Positions 53,478-62,783 of a stretch of DNA of 64,000 nucleotides are shown one piece after another. The number at the start of each line of letters is the position of its first letter. Position 1 is the first letter of the stretch. Below the pieces are notes generated by a model. It made no database searches, was not told where the DNA came from, and saw only the letters and a program-made list of their open reading frames with translations. Location of the stretch: contig JACGXE010000007.1 in assembly GCA_014138095.1 (NCBI GenBank), forward strand, positions 62,001 through 126,000. The letters are read 5' to 3'. Both the position numbers and the translations under genes were made by a program. The stretch comes from Ochrobactrum sp. RH2CCR150 (lineage in GTDB: Bacteria > Pseudomonadota > Alphaproteobacteria > Rhizobiales > Rhizobiaceae).

Positions 53478-54670
53478 CACGGCATCTCCACCACAGCAAC
53501 ACCGTTACGTGCAGTGACGCGACCGTTCTTGACCACCAGAGGGCGTGGCGCGATATCCACCACGGCATGGGCCAGTGTTTCACCCGTCAGAAGGGTAAAG
53601 TCGGCATTGCGGCCCACATCCAGACCATAGTTTTCAAGACGCATCACGTCTGCGCCGCCCTGCGACACGATATACAGAAGATGTTCCAGATCATGGTCCG
53701 AGCGGACGCCGTTTTTCATGCCGATGATCTTGGCACGATCCAGCATATCCGGTTGTCCCCACGGTCCCCAGGTGTCGCGAATGCCATCACAACCGCCACC
53801 AATACGAACGCCTGCCTCCTTGAGGCGCTTGATTGACGGCACCGTGGCCGATGGCGCGCCGGTCGTCAGAATTGCAACATCCAGTGCCGCGATCTGTTCT
53901 ATCAACTGGCCAACGCGCAAGTAATCATTCATGCCGAGCGCGAAAGCATGGCTGATCGCCACTTTCCCTTCCATACCATTGGCACGGATGCGCTCGAAGA
54001 TAAGCTCCATCGTGAATGCGCCGAGATCACCCGTCTCATGCAGATGAATATCAATCGGCACGCCGTGCTTGAGAGCAAGGGCGAACAGAATGTCGAGCTG
54101 CCCCTTCGGGTCACGATCGATACCGCATGGATCAATGCCACCCAGAACTTCACAACCCTGACGCAGGGCCTCATCTAGCAATTCTTCCGTACCCGGCATG
54201 ACCATCAGGCCTGACTGGGGGAATGCGACGATCTCGATATCGATGATGCCTTTAAGCTTCTCGCGTGTTTCCCAGACGCCTTCGACCAATGACAACCCAT
54301 GGGTAGGATCGATATCGACATGGCTGCGGATATGCGTTGCGCCGTGAGCGGCTAGACCGATGGCGTGACGCATCGACTGGCGATGTGGATCAAGGCCGAT
54401 TCCCAGCCGGTGCTCGCGTTCATAGTCGATACGCTCGCGCAGGACCGCGGCGCGATTATTGACATGCCATGGCATGCCCCAGGTCGTCTTGTCGAGATGC
54501 GTATGCGCATCGATCAGGCCTGGCGCCATGATTGCATTGCCACCATCTTCGATGGCCATGCCCGGCTCTGCCTCGAACTGTCCGAAACCCGCAATCTTCC
54601 CATCCTTGATCAAAACATCGCACGTATCGCCAGCCATAGGGCGCACATTGCGGAGCAAAAGATTGTCCAT
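53477..54670 (-). CDS. Cytosine deaminase/AtzC-like amidohydrolase
   Basis: 397 residues. The metal site appears as H56-T-H58 (DAHTHLDK), DIHLHETGD, AISHAFALG and CDGIRDTWGPWGQPDML, the pattern of cytosine deaminase (CodA) and N-isopropylammelide amidohydrolase. These hydrolytically remove an amino group from a pyrimidine, triazine or related ring. Start MDNLLLR has GAGGT 8 nt upstream. Placed between the permease genes and the second amidohydrolase. Confidence 0.85.
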   Translation of the reverse strand: MDNLLLRNVRPMAGDTCDVLIKDGKIAGFGQFEAEPGMAIEDGGNAIMAPGLIDAHTHLDKTTWGMPWHVNNRAAVLRERIDYEREHRLGIGLDPHRQSMRHAIGLAAHGATHIRSHVDIDPTHGLSLVEGVWETREKLKGIIDIEIVAFPQSGLMVMPGTEELLDEALRQGCEVLGGIDPCGIDRDPKGQLDILFALALKHGVPIDIHLHETGDLGAFTMELIFERIRANGMEGKVAISHAFALGMNDYLRVGQLIEQIAALDVAILTTGAPSATVPSIKRLKEAGVRIGGGCDGIRDTWGPWGQPDMLDRAKIIGMKNGVRSDHDLEHLLYIVSQGGADVMRLENYGLDVGRNADFTLLTGETLAHAVVDIAPRPLVVKNGRVTARNGVAVVEMP

Positions 54671-54675
54671 CGATA

Positions 54676-55626
54676 TTACCTCAGTTTCGGATTGAGAGCA
54701 TCGCGCAGCCAGTCGCCAAGCATATTGACGGCCACGACCAGCAAGCAGAGCTGAATGACGGGAAAGAGCACGATCCACCAGGAACCGGAGAACAGGAACT
54801 GGTTACCAATACGGATCAGCGTCCCGAGAGAAGGCTGGCTCGGCGGCATGCCGATGCCGAGGAAGGAGAGCGTGGCTTCTGTAAGGATGGCCATGCCGAA
54901 GTTAAGCGTTGCCGCCACCATGATGGGAGTCAGCGTGTTTGGCAGGATATGTCTCGCCATGATGCGGCGCGCGGGCACCCCGATCAGGCGGGCGGCGGAC
55001 ACATAATCCTTGCCAGTTTCAACGATGGCCTGAGCGCGTACGGTTCGGGCATATTGCACCCATGCAGAGAGAGCGATGGCCAGAATGAGAACCGCGGATG
55101 CCCCTACTTCACGAAGGCTCACCGGCAACATCTGCCGCACAACGGTTGAAACCAGAATGGCGACCAGAATGGTTGGGATCGACAGTGTGATATCGCCGAT
55201 GCGCATCAGGAGATTGTCGATGAAGCCACCGAAATAGCCTGAGACCAAACCGGCACTCATGCCGATGACCAATGAAAGCACAACAGAAGCGATGCCAATG
55301 ACGATGGAAATACGCGTGCCGTAAAGAATGGCTGAAAGCATATCGCGACCCTGAGTATCAGTGCCCAGCAGGAAGGGCCATTCGCCGCCCTCTTCCCAGA
55401 TAGGCGGCAGCTCTGCTTTCCACATATCAAGTGCAGCGCCATCATAGGGGTTTTGCGGTGCAATGAGGGGTGCAAACAACGCCGTCAGGATCAGGATTGC
55501 GAGCAGCGCTGCGCTGATCATCGCTGTTTTGCTGTGTGTGAACGACCACCACAAGTCGCTTTTACGGAGCCGCTGCAAAAGCGACGGGCGCGAGATGGTG
55601 GTGCTTTGCGTGGTTGGGGTGCTCAT
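54676..55626 (-). CDS. Oligopeptide/dipeptide-type ABC permease (DppC-like)
   Basis: 316 residues, six helices, DppC-type loop FLLGTDTQGRDMLS and coupling region KDYVSAARLIGVPARRIM. Start MSTPTTQ has GGAG 9 nt upstream; a start 33 nt earlier, nearly touching the upstream permease, is also open. Five nt before the deaminase gene. Confidence 0.9.
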   Translation of the reverse strand: MSTPTTQSTTISRPSLLQRLRKSDLWWSFTHSKTAMISAALLAILILTALFAPLIAPQNPYDGAALDMWKAELPPIWEEGGEWPFLLGTDTQGRDMLSAILYGTRISIVIGIASVVLSLVIGMSAGLVSGYFGGFIDNLLMRIGDITLSIPTILVAILVSTVVRQMLPVSLREVGASAVLILAIALSAWVQYARTVRAQAIVETGKDYVSAARLIGVPARRIMARHILPNTLTPIMVAATLNFGMAILTEATLSFLGIGMPPSQPSLGTLIRIGNQFLFSGSWWIVLFPVIQLCLLVVAVNMLGDWLRDALNPKLR

Positions 55627-55660
55627 CGGCTTTGACTCCACAATCGGTTCCATGGGCAAC

Positions 55661-56629
55661 TCAACGCGCCGTGCGCAGGCGTGGATCGATCACCGCATAG
55701 GCAATGTCCACGAAAGTGTTGAGCACAACGAAGATGAAGGAAATGATGCAGAGATAGGCTGCCATGACCGGGATATCGAGGAAGGTAACGGCCTGAATGA
55801 ACAACATGCCCATACCCGGCCATTGAAACACGGTTTCGGTAATCAGCGCAAAGGCGATCAGCGAGCCGACATTCATTGCTGTCATGGTCACAACTGGCAT
55901 CAAGCAGTTGCGAAGCGCATGACGGAAATAGATGCGCCAGCGCGGAATACCGCGGGCACGGGCGAATTTCACATAGTCCGAACGTAGCACTTCGAGCATT
56001 TCAGCGCGAACCAGACGCATGACAAGCGTAACTTGGTAAAGCGAGAGTGCAATAGCCGGCAGCAAAATCGCTATACGGCCGGAATGCGTCAACAATCCCG
56101 TGGACCACCAGCCAAGCTGTACGACATCACCCCGGCCAAACGCCGGGAACCAGCCAAGCGTGACTGAAAAAACCAGAATGAGCAGGATGCCGACGACAAA
56201 GCTTGGCAGAGAGACACCGACAATGGAAAGAAATTGCAGTCCCTCCGTATACCATTTGCCTCGCTTGATTGCCGTCAGTACACCAAGAGGAAGACCGAGC
56301 AGCAACGAGATCAACGTGGCGACCAGAACCAGTTCCAGTGTTGCCGGAAACCGCTCAGCGATAAGACCCAGAACATCCTGACCATTGCGATAGGAGATGC
56401 CGAAATTGCCTTGAGCAGCGTTCACCACGAACCGGGTATATTGTGTCATCAGGCCATCGTTAAGCCCCAGACGCTCACGCAGATTATCGCGGTCAGCCTG
56501 CGTCATCTGTTCGTTGGCCATCATCTCGACGGGGTCGCCCGCCAGACGAAAGATCAAAAAGGCCAGCAAGGCAACTGCCAGCATGACCATGATGGCATTG
56601 GCCAGACGCTTGATGATAAAAACCAGCAT
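55661..56629 (-). CDS. Oligopeptide/dipeptide-type ABC permease (DppB-like)
   Basis: 322 residues with six helices; RLAGDPVEMMANE near the N-terminus and RSDYVKFARARGIPRWRIY in the coupling region. SD AAGGAA. It follows the binding-protein gene after a 59-nt spacer holding a stable hairpin. Confidence 0.91.
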   Translation of the reverse strand: MLVFIIKRLANAIMVMLAVALLAFLIFRLAGDPVEMMANEQMTQADRDNLRERLGLNDGLMTQYTRFVVNAAQGNFGISYRNGQDVLGLIAERFPATLELVLVATLISLLLGLPLGVLTAIKRGKWYTEGLQFLSIVGVSLPSFVVGILLILVFSVTLGWFPAFGRGDVVQLGWWSTGLLTHSGRIAILLPAIALSLYQVTLVMRLVRAEMLEVLRSDYVKFARARGIPRWRIYFRHALRNCLMPVVTMTAMNVGSLIAFALITETVFQWPGMGMLFIQAVTFLDIPVMAAYLCIISFIFVVLNTFVDIAYAVIDPRLRTAR

Positions 56630-56648
56630 GTGAATTCCTTGGGAACAG

Positions 56649-56679
56649 GATGCTCCGGAACGGCGTGCCCCGGAGCATC
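56649..56679 (-). promoter_or_regulatory. Hairpin between binding-protein and permease genes
   Basis: Perfect 10-bp stem GATGCTCCGG (56649-56658) / CCGGAGCATC (56670-56679), no T-run. As at 8590-8614, it may protect the binding-protein message and reduce read-through into the permease genes. Confidence 0.55.
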
Positions 56680-56688
56680 ATGATGAGA

Positions 56689-58251
56689 CTATTCGGCAAA
56701 ATGGGTCAGCCAGTGACGCGGCTTGTTGTCTGGCAACTGTACGATATGATCAATCTTATTCGACATGACCCACGCCATTGGCTGTTGATGCAGCGGCAGC
56801 ATGACAATCTCGTCCTTGACCATTTGCAGAGCCTTTGTCTGCAACGCCAGCCGCTTGCTGCGATCCATCTCCGTGGAGGCCTCAATAACCAGTTTGTCGA
56901 TTTCCGGATAGCTCCAGCCACCCCAGTTAAAGACACCGGCATTGTCGGTCTTAGTTTCAATCATCTGCAACAAGATGGAATAGCTGTCGAGCATCGGCTC
57001 AGTTGCCCAGCCAATGATATAAACGTCGGCCTTGCCACCCGTGCGTTTGGGTGCCTGTGCAGCGGTTGGTGCAATATCAAGCTGCGGTTTGAAACCGCCT
57101 CGGCTCAACATATTCACAAGCCCCTGGCACAGTTCTTCCTCGTTCACATAGGCATCGGTTGTGCAGACCAGTGTGAACGGAAAATCCGTAGCGCCAGCCT
57201 CGGCCAGAAGCTTCTTCGACAAGGCCGGATCATAGGCAAGCGTGGTGTCCAGTTCCGGTGTGTAGCCAGGAATTTCCGGTGCAACCACCGCGCCTGCCGT
57301 GCGCGACTTGCCGCGCATGATACGTTTCTGTATCAGGTCGCGATCAAGCGAATGTGCAAAAGCCTGACGCACGCGCAAGTCGTTGAATTTGTTTTCCGAT
57401 CCGTTTTCGAGTTTCGGCTTGCGATTGAAGCCCATCATAACGGTGCGCAGATCGGTACGTTCCATGACTTTCAAGTCAGGCTGAGCCTGAAGGCGCGGCA
57501 AATCCTGTGATGGCGCACTTTCCGTGAAATTGACTTCACCGGAGAGAAGCGCAGCCACACGTGTCGCCGATGACGTGATCGGATTGAACTCAATGCGGTC
57601 AATGTTGGATTTCGACGTCTTGTCCCACCAATCCGGGTTCTTGACCAGAATGGTTTTGGAATCCGGTACACGGCTTTCCAGCTTGAACGGACCCGTGCCA
57701 TTGGTGTGGTAGGTGGCGTAGCCTTCAATCTTGGCGCCAACGTCGGTCGGCTTCTCTGAATTATTGGTCTTCAGCCAGCCAGCATCGAAGATATGAATAT
57801 TGGTGAGGTCGTTGAGAAGCAGCGGATAAGGGCCGCTCAACTCGATATCGATTGTGTAGTCGTCCACTTTCTTGGAGGACTTATAGGCAGGCAAATTACC
57901 ACGCAGTGGTGAAACCGGATCGCTGACGCGCTTCAGCGAAGCGAGCACATCATCTGCATTGAAATCCGCACCATCATGAAACTTCACGCCCTTGCGCAGA
58001 TGAAAACGCCAAACCGTCTCGGAAACATTTTCCCAGGATTCAGCAAGCGCAGGCTCGATCTTCAGCTCGGCGTCGTAGCGCACGAGGCCTTCATAGATGT
58101 GATTGAGGAAGGACAGTGTATAGCTGTCGCCATAAGAATAGGGATCAAGCGAATAGATATCGCGCGCAGCGCCCCATTTGAGCGTTTCGGCGTGGCCAGC
58201 CAAAGTCAGTCCAGCCAGCATTGTGGCCGCGAGGCCAAGTTTTCTTAACAT
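56689..58251 (-). CDS. ABC transporter substrate-binding protein, family 5
   Basis: 520 residues. Signal peptide ends AGHA|ET; LKWGAARDIYSLDPYS, LRKGVKFHDGADF and NGTGPFKLESRVPDSKT (part) follow. Start MLRKLGL has GGAG 10 nt upstream. First gene of the seven-gene operon. It is a close paralogue of the protein at 58650-60230, aligning throughout, with shared NHIYEGL, HNTNGTGPFKL-type and SATRVAALLS segments. The ligand is unknown; gene context favours a nitrogen-rich cyclic compound over a peptide. Confidence 0.91.
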   Translation of the reverse strand: MLRKLGLAATMLAGLTLAGHAETLKWGAARDIYSLDPYSYGDSYTLSFLNHIYEGLVRYDAELKIEPALAESWENVSETVWRFHLRKGVKFHDGADFNADDVLASLKRVSDPVSPLRGNLPAYKSSKKVDDYTIDIELSGPYPLLLNDLTNIHIFDAGWLKTNNSEKPTDVGAKIEGYATYHTNGTGPFKLESRVPDSKTILVKNPDWWDKTSKSNIDRIEFNPITSSATRVAALLSGEVNFTESAPSQDLPRLQAQPDLKVMERTDLRTVMMGFNRKPKLENGSENKFNDLRVRQAFAHSLDRDLIQKRIMRGKSRTAGAVVAPEIPGYTPELDTTLAYDPALSKKLLAEAGATDFPFTLVCTTDAYVNEEELCQGLVNMLSRGGFKPQLDIAPTAAQAPKRTGGKADVYIIGWATEPMLDSYSILLQMIETKTDNAGVFNWGGWSYPEIDKLVIEASTEMDRSKRLALQTKALQMVKDEIVMLPLHQQPMAWVMSNKIDHIVQLPDNKPRHWLTHFAE

Positions 58252-58440
58252 AGATTTTGCTCCGCTTCTGGAAATTTGCGCCTCCTTTTTTGGAGGTCTG
58301 TTTTCATGCATCGCCGCATCCGTTTCGGTGCTGCGTTTCAGTGTCTGCTCACGCCATTCAGGCGGATAATACTGATTTCTCCCTTTTGAGGTGACCTGCC
58401 TCCCAGATCACGAAGGGCAGTATTGCCAGTCGATATAAAG

Positions 58441-58496
58441 TTGTCAACGTAATTGTAGACAATTTTTTGAGTTTCTATAACCTATTTGTCGACAAC
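58441..58496. promoter_or_regulatory. Three GntR operator candidates ahead of the ABC/amidohydrolase operon
   Basis: TTGTCAAC (58441-58448) within AGTTGTCAACGT, ATTGTAGACAAT (58452-58463) and TTTGTCGACAAC (58485-58496, core TTGTCGACAA a perfect palindrome). They lie 190-245 nt upstream of the operon start. The rest of 58252-58596 holds no gene. Confidence 0.6.
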
Positions 58497-58596
58497 GATG
58501 CTCTACAATTGATCAGTCATTGCCCCATTTCTGAGCAACAATCAAAGTGCGGCTTTTTGAATGAGCGTTGTCGCATCTCCAGATTGCGCACCACAT

Positions 58597-58624
58597 AAAA
58601 AAAACGCCTCACCAGGGTGAAGCG
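58597..58624 (-). terminator. Terminator of the second binding-protein gene
   Basis: 9-bp stem with one mismatch (CGCCTCACC 58605-58613 / GGTGAAGCG 58616-58624) followed on the minus strand by T8; 26 nt past the stop at 58650. Confidence 0.92.
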
Positions 58625-58649
58625 CTTTTCGGTTTTCGCGTTGCTGGCC

Positions 58650-60230
58650 TTACTCGGCCATTTGTGTATGCCAATGGCGCGGCTTGTTATCAGCCCTGAA
58701 GTCCACGGTTTTGACCTTATCCAGCATACCCCACGCAATGGGCTGCTGGTGAAGCGGGATCAGAATTGCCTTATCCTTGGCAACTTTCAGCGCCTGTTCT
58801 TCCAGCGCCAAACGCTTCGCCGTATCGGGTTCCTGTGCCGCCTTTTTCATCAACTCATCGAGTTCAGGATAAGACCAGCCACCATAATTCGACACGCCGG
58901 TAGAACCGCTGCGCGTAGAAAGCACCTGCGAAAGCAGCGAGTAGGCATCGAGCGTGGGTTCATTAGCCCAGCTCAGATTGAACATATCAGCCTTGCCATT
59001 TGTGCGCTTAGGCTGCTGAACGGCACGCGGCCCCATATCGATGGACGGTTCGAAACCGCCGCGTTTCATCATATTGGCGATGCCCGAGCAGATATCTTCC
59101 TCGTTGATGCTCTCATCATTCATGCACAGATAGTTGAAAGTCAGGCCTTTCTGGCCAGCTTCTTCAAGCAGCTTCTGGGCGAGCTTGGGATCGGCTGGCT
59201 GATAAGTGTCGAGTGCTTTCGAATAGCCTGCAATTTCCGGCGCAATCAGCGAACCGGAAGGTCGCGCCAAACCACGCATGATCTTCTTGTTGATGAGATC
59301 ACGATCGATACTTGCTTCAACGGCCTGACGCACCCGGACATCCAGGAACGGGTTCGGACGCCCATCCTCAAGCTTCTCCTTGCCGTTAAAGCCGATGAAT
59401 ACCGTACGCAGCTCGGTGCGCTTGTCGACCTTGATGCCCGGTGTGGATTCCAGACGCGGAATATCCTGAATGGGTGCTGAATCGACCAGATCGATTTCAT
59501 TGGAGAGAAGCGCCGCAACGCGTGTCGCGGCCGAGGAAATCGGAATGTATTCGATGCGATCCAGATTGTGTTTCTTCTGATCCCACCACTGATCATTGAC
59601 GATCAGAACCGTCTTTGAATCGGGTACACGGCTGTCGAGCTTGAACGGGCCCGTGCCATTGGTGTTATGCGTCGCATAGTTCTCGGTCTTAGACGCGATA
59701 TCGGTCGGCTTTTCAGCGTTGTTATCCTTCAGCCACTTGGCGTTGAACATGAAAATATTGGTCATGTCATTGAGGAACAGCGCCGAGGGGGCCGATACCT
59801 CGATATCGACCGTGGAATCGTCCACCTTCTTGACGCCGACATAGAGAGGAATATTGCCGCGCAAGGGCGACGTTGGGTCCGAAACGCGGTTCATGGAAGC
59901 CACGACATCGTCAGCCGTGAAATCTGCGCCATTGTGGAACTTCACGCCCTTGCGAAGGGTAAAGCGCCAGAACTTGTTATCGACCAGCTTCCATTCGGTA
60001 GCCAGTGCGGGCTCGATCTCGAAATTAGGACCGTAACGGATCAGACCTTCGTAAATGTGGTTCAGAAAAGCCAGATTGGATGTGGATGGAACAGAATCAG
60101 GATCGAGCGAGTAGATATCCGCGCGACTGCCCCAGCGCAGCGTAGCCGCGTCGGCAGAACTGGCCAGCGCCGGCGCCGCAATGGCAGCTGCTGTCAGGGC
60201 CGATATGAAAAACCTATTTAAACGCGACAT
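58650..60230 (-). CDS. ABC transporter substrate-binding protein, family 5 (paralogue)
   Basis: 526 residues; signal peptide with cleavage near ADA|AT, then LRWGSRADIYSLDPDS, LRKGVKFHNGADF and NGTGPFKLDSRVPDSKT (part). Start MSRLNRF has GAGGGG 7 nt upstream. It is a tandem paralogue of the protein at 56689-58251 but has its own promoter (two GntR-type sites) and terminator, so it is expressed alone and presumably shares the permeases of the neighbouring operon, perhaps with a different ligand range. Confidence 0.91.
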   Translation of the reverse strand: MSRLNRFFISALTAAAIAAPALASSADAATLRWGSRADIYSLDPDSVPSTSNLAFLNHIYEGLIRYGPNFEIEPALATEWKLVDNKFWRFTLRKGVKFHNGADFTADDVVASMNRVSDPTSPLRGNIPLYVGVKKVDDSTVDIEVSAPSALFLNDMTNIFMFNAKWLKDNNAEKPTDIASKTENYATHNTNGTGPFKLDSRVPDSKTVLIVNDQWWDQKKHNLDRIEYIPISSAATRVAALLSNEIDLVDSAPIQDIPRLESTPGIKVDKRTELRTVFIGFNGKEKLEDGRPNPFLDVRVRQAVEASIDRDLINKKIMRGLARPSGSLIAPEIAGYSKALDTYQPADPKLAQKLLEEAGQKGLTFNYLCMNDESINEEDICSGIANMMKRGGFEPSIDMGPRAVQQPKRTNGKADMFNLSWANEPTLDAYSLLSQVLSTRSGSTGVSNYGGWSYPELDELMKKAAQEPDTAKRLALEEQALKVAKDKAILIPLHQQPIAWGMLDKVKTVDFRADNKPRHWHTQMAE

Positions 60231-60301
60231 GCTTTTCCCCTCATCCATAACGATAAGATTGTTGGTCTGAATTTCGCGGCAGTATCTTAATCCATTCTTT
60301 T

Positions 60302-60325
60302 ATTGTCAACGATATTGTCGCCAAT
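60302..60325. promoter_or_regulatory. Two adjacent GntR operator candidates in a divergent promoter
   Basis: ATTGTCAACGAT (60302-60313) directly followed by ATTGTCGCCAAT (60314-60325), each one base from ATTGTnnACAAT. They stand between the minus-strand binding-protein gene and the plus-strand amidohydrolase gene and could control both. Confidence 0.6.
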
Positions 60326-60405
60326 TATGTTTAAAAACATCGACACAACAAGATGAGCCTTTCCGACGTTCAAAGACGTCGTTGCTCATATAAAAAGGGG
60401 ATGAC

Positions 60406-61881
60406 ATGGCTGGATTGCTGCTACTTCACGGGACTGTCGTGACAGTCGATAAAACACGGCGGATCATCGAAGATGGCGCTGTGGCAATCGAGAATGACAG
60501 AATTGTCGATATTGGCGCCTCACTGGAATTGTCCCCTCGCCATATCGACAAGAAGACAATCGACTGTCGCGGCAAGATGCTGATCCCGGGTCTCATCGAT
60601 GCACACGGTCACGCTGGTCACGCGCTGATACGCAGCATTGCCGCCGACACGAATTCGCTCTGGATGCGGATCGTCACGCCGACCTATTATCATTATGTGA
60701 CGCGGGACTACTGGTATGCCGACGGTCTCGTGTCCGGCCTGGAAAGGCTGCGCGCAGGCGTGACAACTTCTGCCAGCATCATCACGTCCATGCCGCGTAG
60801 TGACGATCCGGTCTTTGCAGCCAATCATGCCCGCGCCTATGCTGAACTCGGACTGCGCGAGATCATCTGCGTCGGCCCCGCAGGCTTACCATGGCCGCAG
60901 TCAGTGACACGATGGGAAAGCGGCAAGCCTGTCCGTCACGCTGTTTCATTTGAAGAAATGATTGAGGGCGCGGAAGCCACTATTGAGAGTCTCAACGGAA
61001 CAGCTGACGGTCGGATCAAGGTCTTTCTTACGCCTTTCACGATCGTCCCTTCAGTCGAGCCATCAAACGCATCGACGCCGGATTTTGCCGTCAACCTGAC
61101 CGAGAACGACCGGATGCAGGCACGCCGCATTCGCGAAACCGCACGCAAATGGGGCGTACGCATCCATTCCGATGCCTTTGCCGGACAAATTCGGATGGCG
61201 TATCAGGATAAGGAAAACGCACTGCTCGGTCCCGATGTGCATCTACAGCACTGCTGGGGCATATCCCATGAGGAGATAGAGATCCTCGCCGAAACTGGTA
61301 CACACGTCACCCATGCACCGCCCGGACGCTCCACCCCGATCATGCAAATGCTCGCACGCGGCGTATCCATTGCGATCACATCGGATGGCGCTGCACCGAG
61401 CCGCCATTTCGATATGCTGCAAGTCGCCCGTATAGCACAATCGACACAGCATATATTGCACAACCATGACCGGTATCTTCTGCCACCCGGCAAAGTCTTC
61501 GAGATGATCACCATCGATGCGGCTCGCGCCATCGGTATGGACCACGAGATCGGTTCGCTTGAAACGGGTAAGAAAGCCGATATCGCGATTATCGACATGC
61601 GCAAGCCGCATCTGACGCCCAATTGGATGCCCGTCCATCGGCTGGTTCATCAGGTACTTGGCAGCGATGTGGATACTGTCATCGTTGATGGCAAGATTAT
61701 CATGCAGGACGGCGTGGTTTTGACCACCGATATACACGAGGCGCTTGCTTTCGGCGAAACCGAAGCGCGCGCATTGGTAGCCAGAGCCGGACTGGAGGCC
61801 CATATGCACAGTCCCGGCTGGGGTCAGCTGCAGCGCACCTTTGAACAGCCGGTAATTCCACCGTCCCTGCCTGAATGCTGA
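60406..61881 (+). CDS. TRZ/ATZ family amidohydrolase
   Basis: 491 residues. First metal motif H67-G-H69 (PGLIDAHGHAGH), then VRIHSDAF, HLQHCWG and ITSDGAAPSRHFDML with the final Asp. The usual HxxE after the third His reads H-S-D-A-F, so the catalytic Glu is not obvious. Related enzymes are S-adenosylhomocysteine/guanine deaminases and triazine hydrolases. Start follows AAAGGGG. Single-gene unit under the divergent GntR sites; third amidohydrolase of this regulon. Confidence 0.86.
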   Translation: MAGLLLLHGTVVTVDKTRRIIEDGAVAIENDRIVDIGASLELSPRHIDKKTIDCRGKMLIPGLIDAHGHAGHALIRSIAADTNSLWMRIVTPTYYHYVTRDYWYADGLVSGLERLRAGVTTSASIITSMPRSDDPVFAANHARAYAELGLREIICVGPAGLPWPQSVTRWESGKPVRHAVSFEEMIEGAEATIESLNGTADGRIKVFLTPFTIVPSVEPSNASTPDFAVNLTENDRMQARRIRETARKWGVRIHSDAFAGQIRMAYQDKENALLGPDVHLQHCWGISHEEIEILAETGTHVTHAPPGRSTPIMQMLARGVSIAITSDGAAPSRHFDMLQVARIAQSTQHILHNHDRYLLPPGKVFEMITIDAARAIGMDHEIGSLETGKKADIAIIDMRKPHLTPNWMPVHRLVHQVLGSDVDTVIVDGKIIMQDGVVLTTDIHEALAFGETEARALVARAGLEAHMHSPGWGQLQRTFEQPVIPPSLPEC

Positions 61882-61947
61882 AAAACGGCGGCTATTGCCA
61901 GATGGCCGATACATGGCCTCTGGCAAAGCCTGCTTAACAGCATTCAG
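61871..61947. terminator. Nested inverted repeats between convergent genes
   Basis: Outer arms CTGAATGCTG (61871-61880) / CAGCATTCAG (61938-61947), inner arms TTGCCAGA (61895-61902) / TCTGGCAA (61919-61926), innermost GGCC/GGCC. The outer arms are the last codons of both convergent genes. Likely a two-way terminator, without T-run. Confidence 0.6.
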
Positions 61948-62681
61948 CTATCCACGATATTGCTCAACGGTGACCCGAAAGCGCCGTTGAAGCCGCGATA
62001 GCGCTGATGGCTGCGATTGAGATGCGCCTGCATCGCTTCACGAGCCAATTCAGCATTTCCGGCGCTGATCGCTTCGCAAATGGCCCGATGCTCGATGACC
62101 GTGTTCTGGATATAGTCGGGCGTGATAAGCGAAGGGTTGAGGTCCCGCGAGAACGCTGGCTGAGGCAGTATTTTCAGGCTCATGACACTGAAGAACTCTA
62201 TAAACGCAAGATTATTCGTGGCCTCCGATATGGATCGGTGGAAAATGAAGTCCAGCTCATCCAACGCAGCTTCATTCTCGATAGACACCTCAAACTGCTT
62301 CAGTGCATCCCACATGTTTGCTTCTTGCGCCCAGGAACGCCGCTGCGCAGCCAGCCCGGCGGCATGAACTTCAAAAGCCATGCGCAATTCAAGCAAATCC
62401 ATGAATGGAAGCGAGAGCCGGGCCAGGGGTTCCAGCATGGATTCGTCCGTGATTGACGTTGTTTCCTTTCCGGGCTCGCGAATGAAAATTCCAACACCGT
62501 GCTTGGCTTCCAGCAATCCATCCGATCGCAATGCTGCCACGGCTTCCCGGATGACCGTGCGGCTGACGCCGAGCTTGTCGCCAAGCTCGGCCAGGGTCGG
62601 CAATTTATCTCCAACCTGAAGCGTACCGTCACCGATCAATGCCTTGAGGCTCTCAATCGTTCGCGAAGTCAATGTTTTCAA
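61944..62681 (-). CDS. FadR-subfamily GntR transcriptional regulator
   Basis: About 245 residues. Winged helix about 5-70 (LKALIGDGTLQVGDKLPTLA, GVSRTVIREAVAALRSDGLL) and an FCD domain (LELRMAFEVHAAGLAAQ, DLDFIFHRSISEATNN-type metal site, VIEHRAICEAIS). There is no suitable ATG: the frame opens only with TTG codons. TTG 62681 (MKTLTSRTIES) follows GGATAGG and gives normal length; TTG 62744 would put half-operators inside the gene. Operator-like palindromes lie at 62769-62783 and before the next operon. Confidence 0.87.
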   Translation of the reverse strand: MKTLTSRTIESLKALIGDGTLQVGDKLPTLAELGDKLGVSRTVIREAVAALRSDGLLEAKHGVGIFIREPGKETTSITDESMLEPLARLSLPFMDLLELRMAFEVHAAGLAAQRRSWAQEANMWDALKQFEVSIENEAALDELDFIFHRSISEATNNLAFIEFFSVMSLKILPQPAFSRDLNPSLITPDYIQNTVIEHRAICEAISAGNAELAREAMQAHLNRSHQRYRGFNGAFGSPLSNIVDS

Positions 62682-62768
62682 TATGAGCCTATCCCAGTCT
62701 AAAAATATTATCTTTCTATCGTGATACGCGGTTCGGAAAAGCAATACAAGATATTATCATCGTAGATA

Positions 62769-62783
62769 GAGATAATATCTCTG
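62769..62783. promoter_or_regulatory. 15-bp palindrome at the GntR promoter
   Basis: AGAGATAATATCTCT, an odd-centred perfect palindrome, with weaker copies AGATATTATC (62750-62759) and AATATTATCT (about 62705-62715). Shares GATAATATC with 63042-63056. The 442-nt gap 62682-63123 holds no other convincing gene. Confidence 0.65.
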
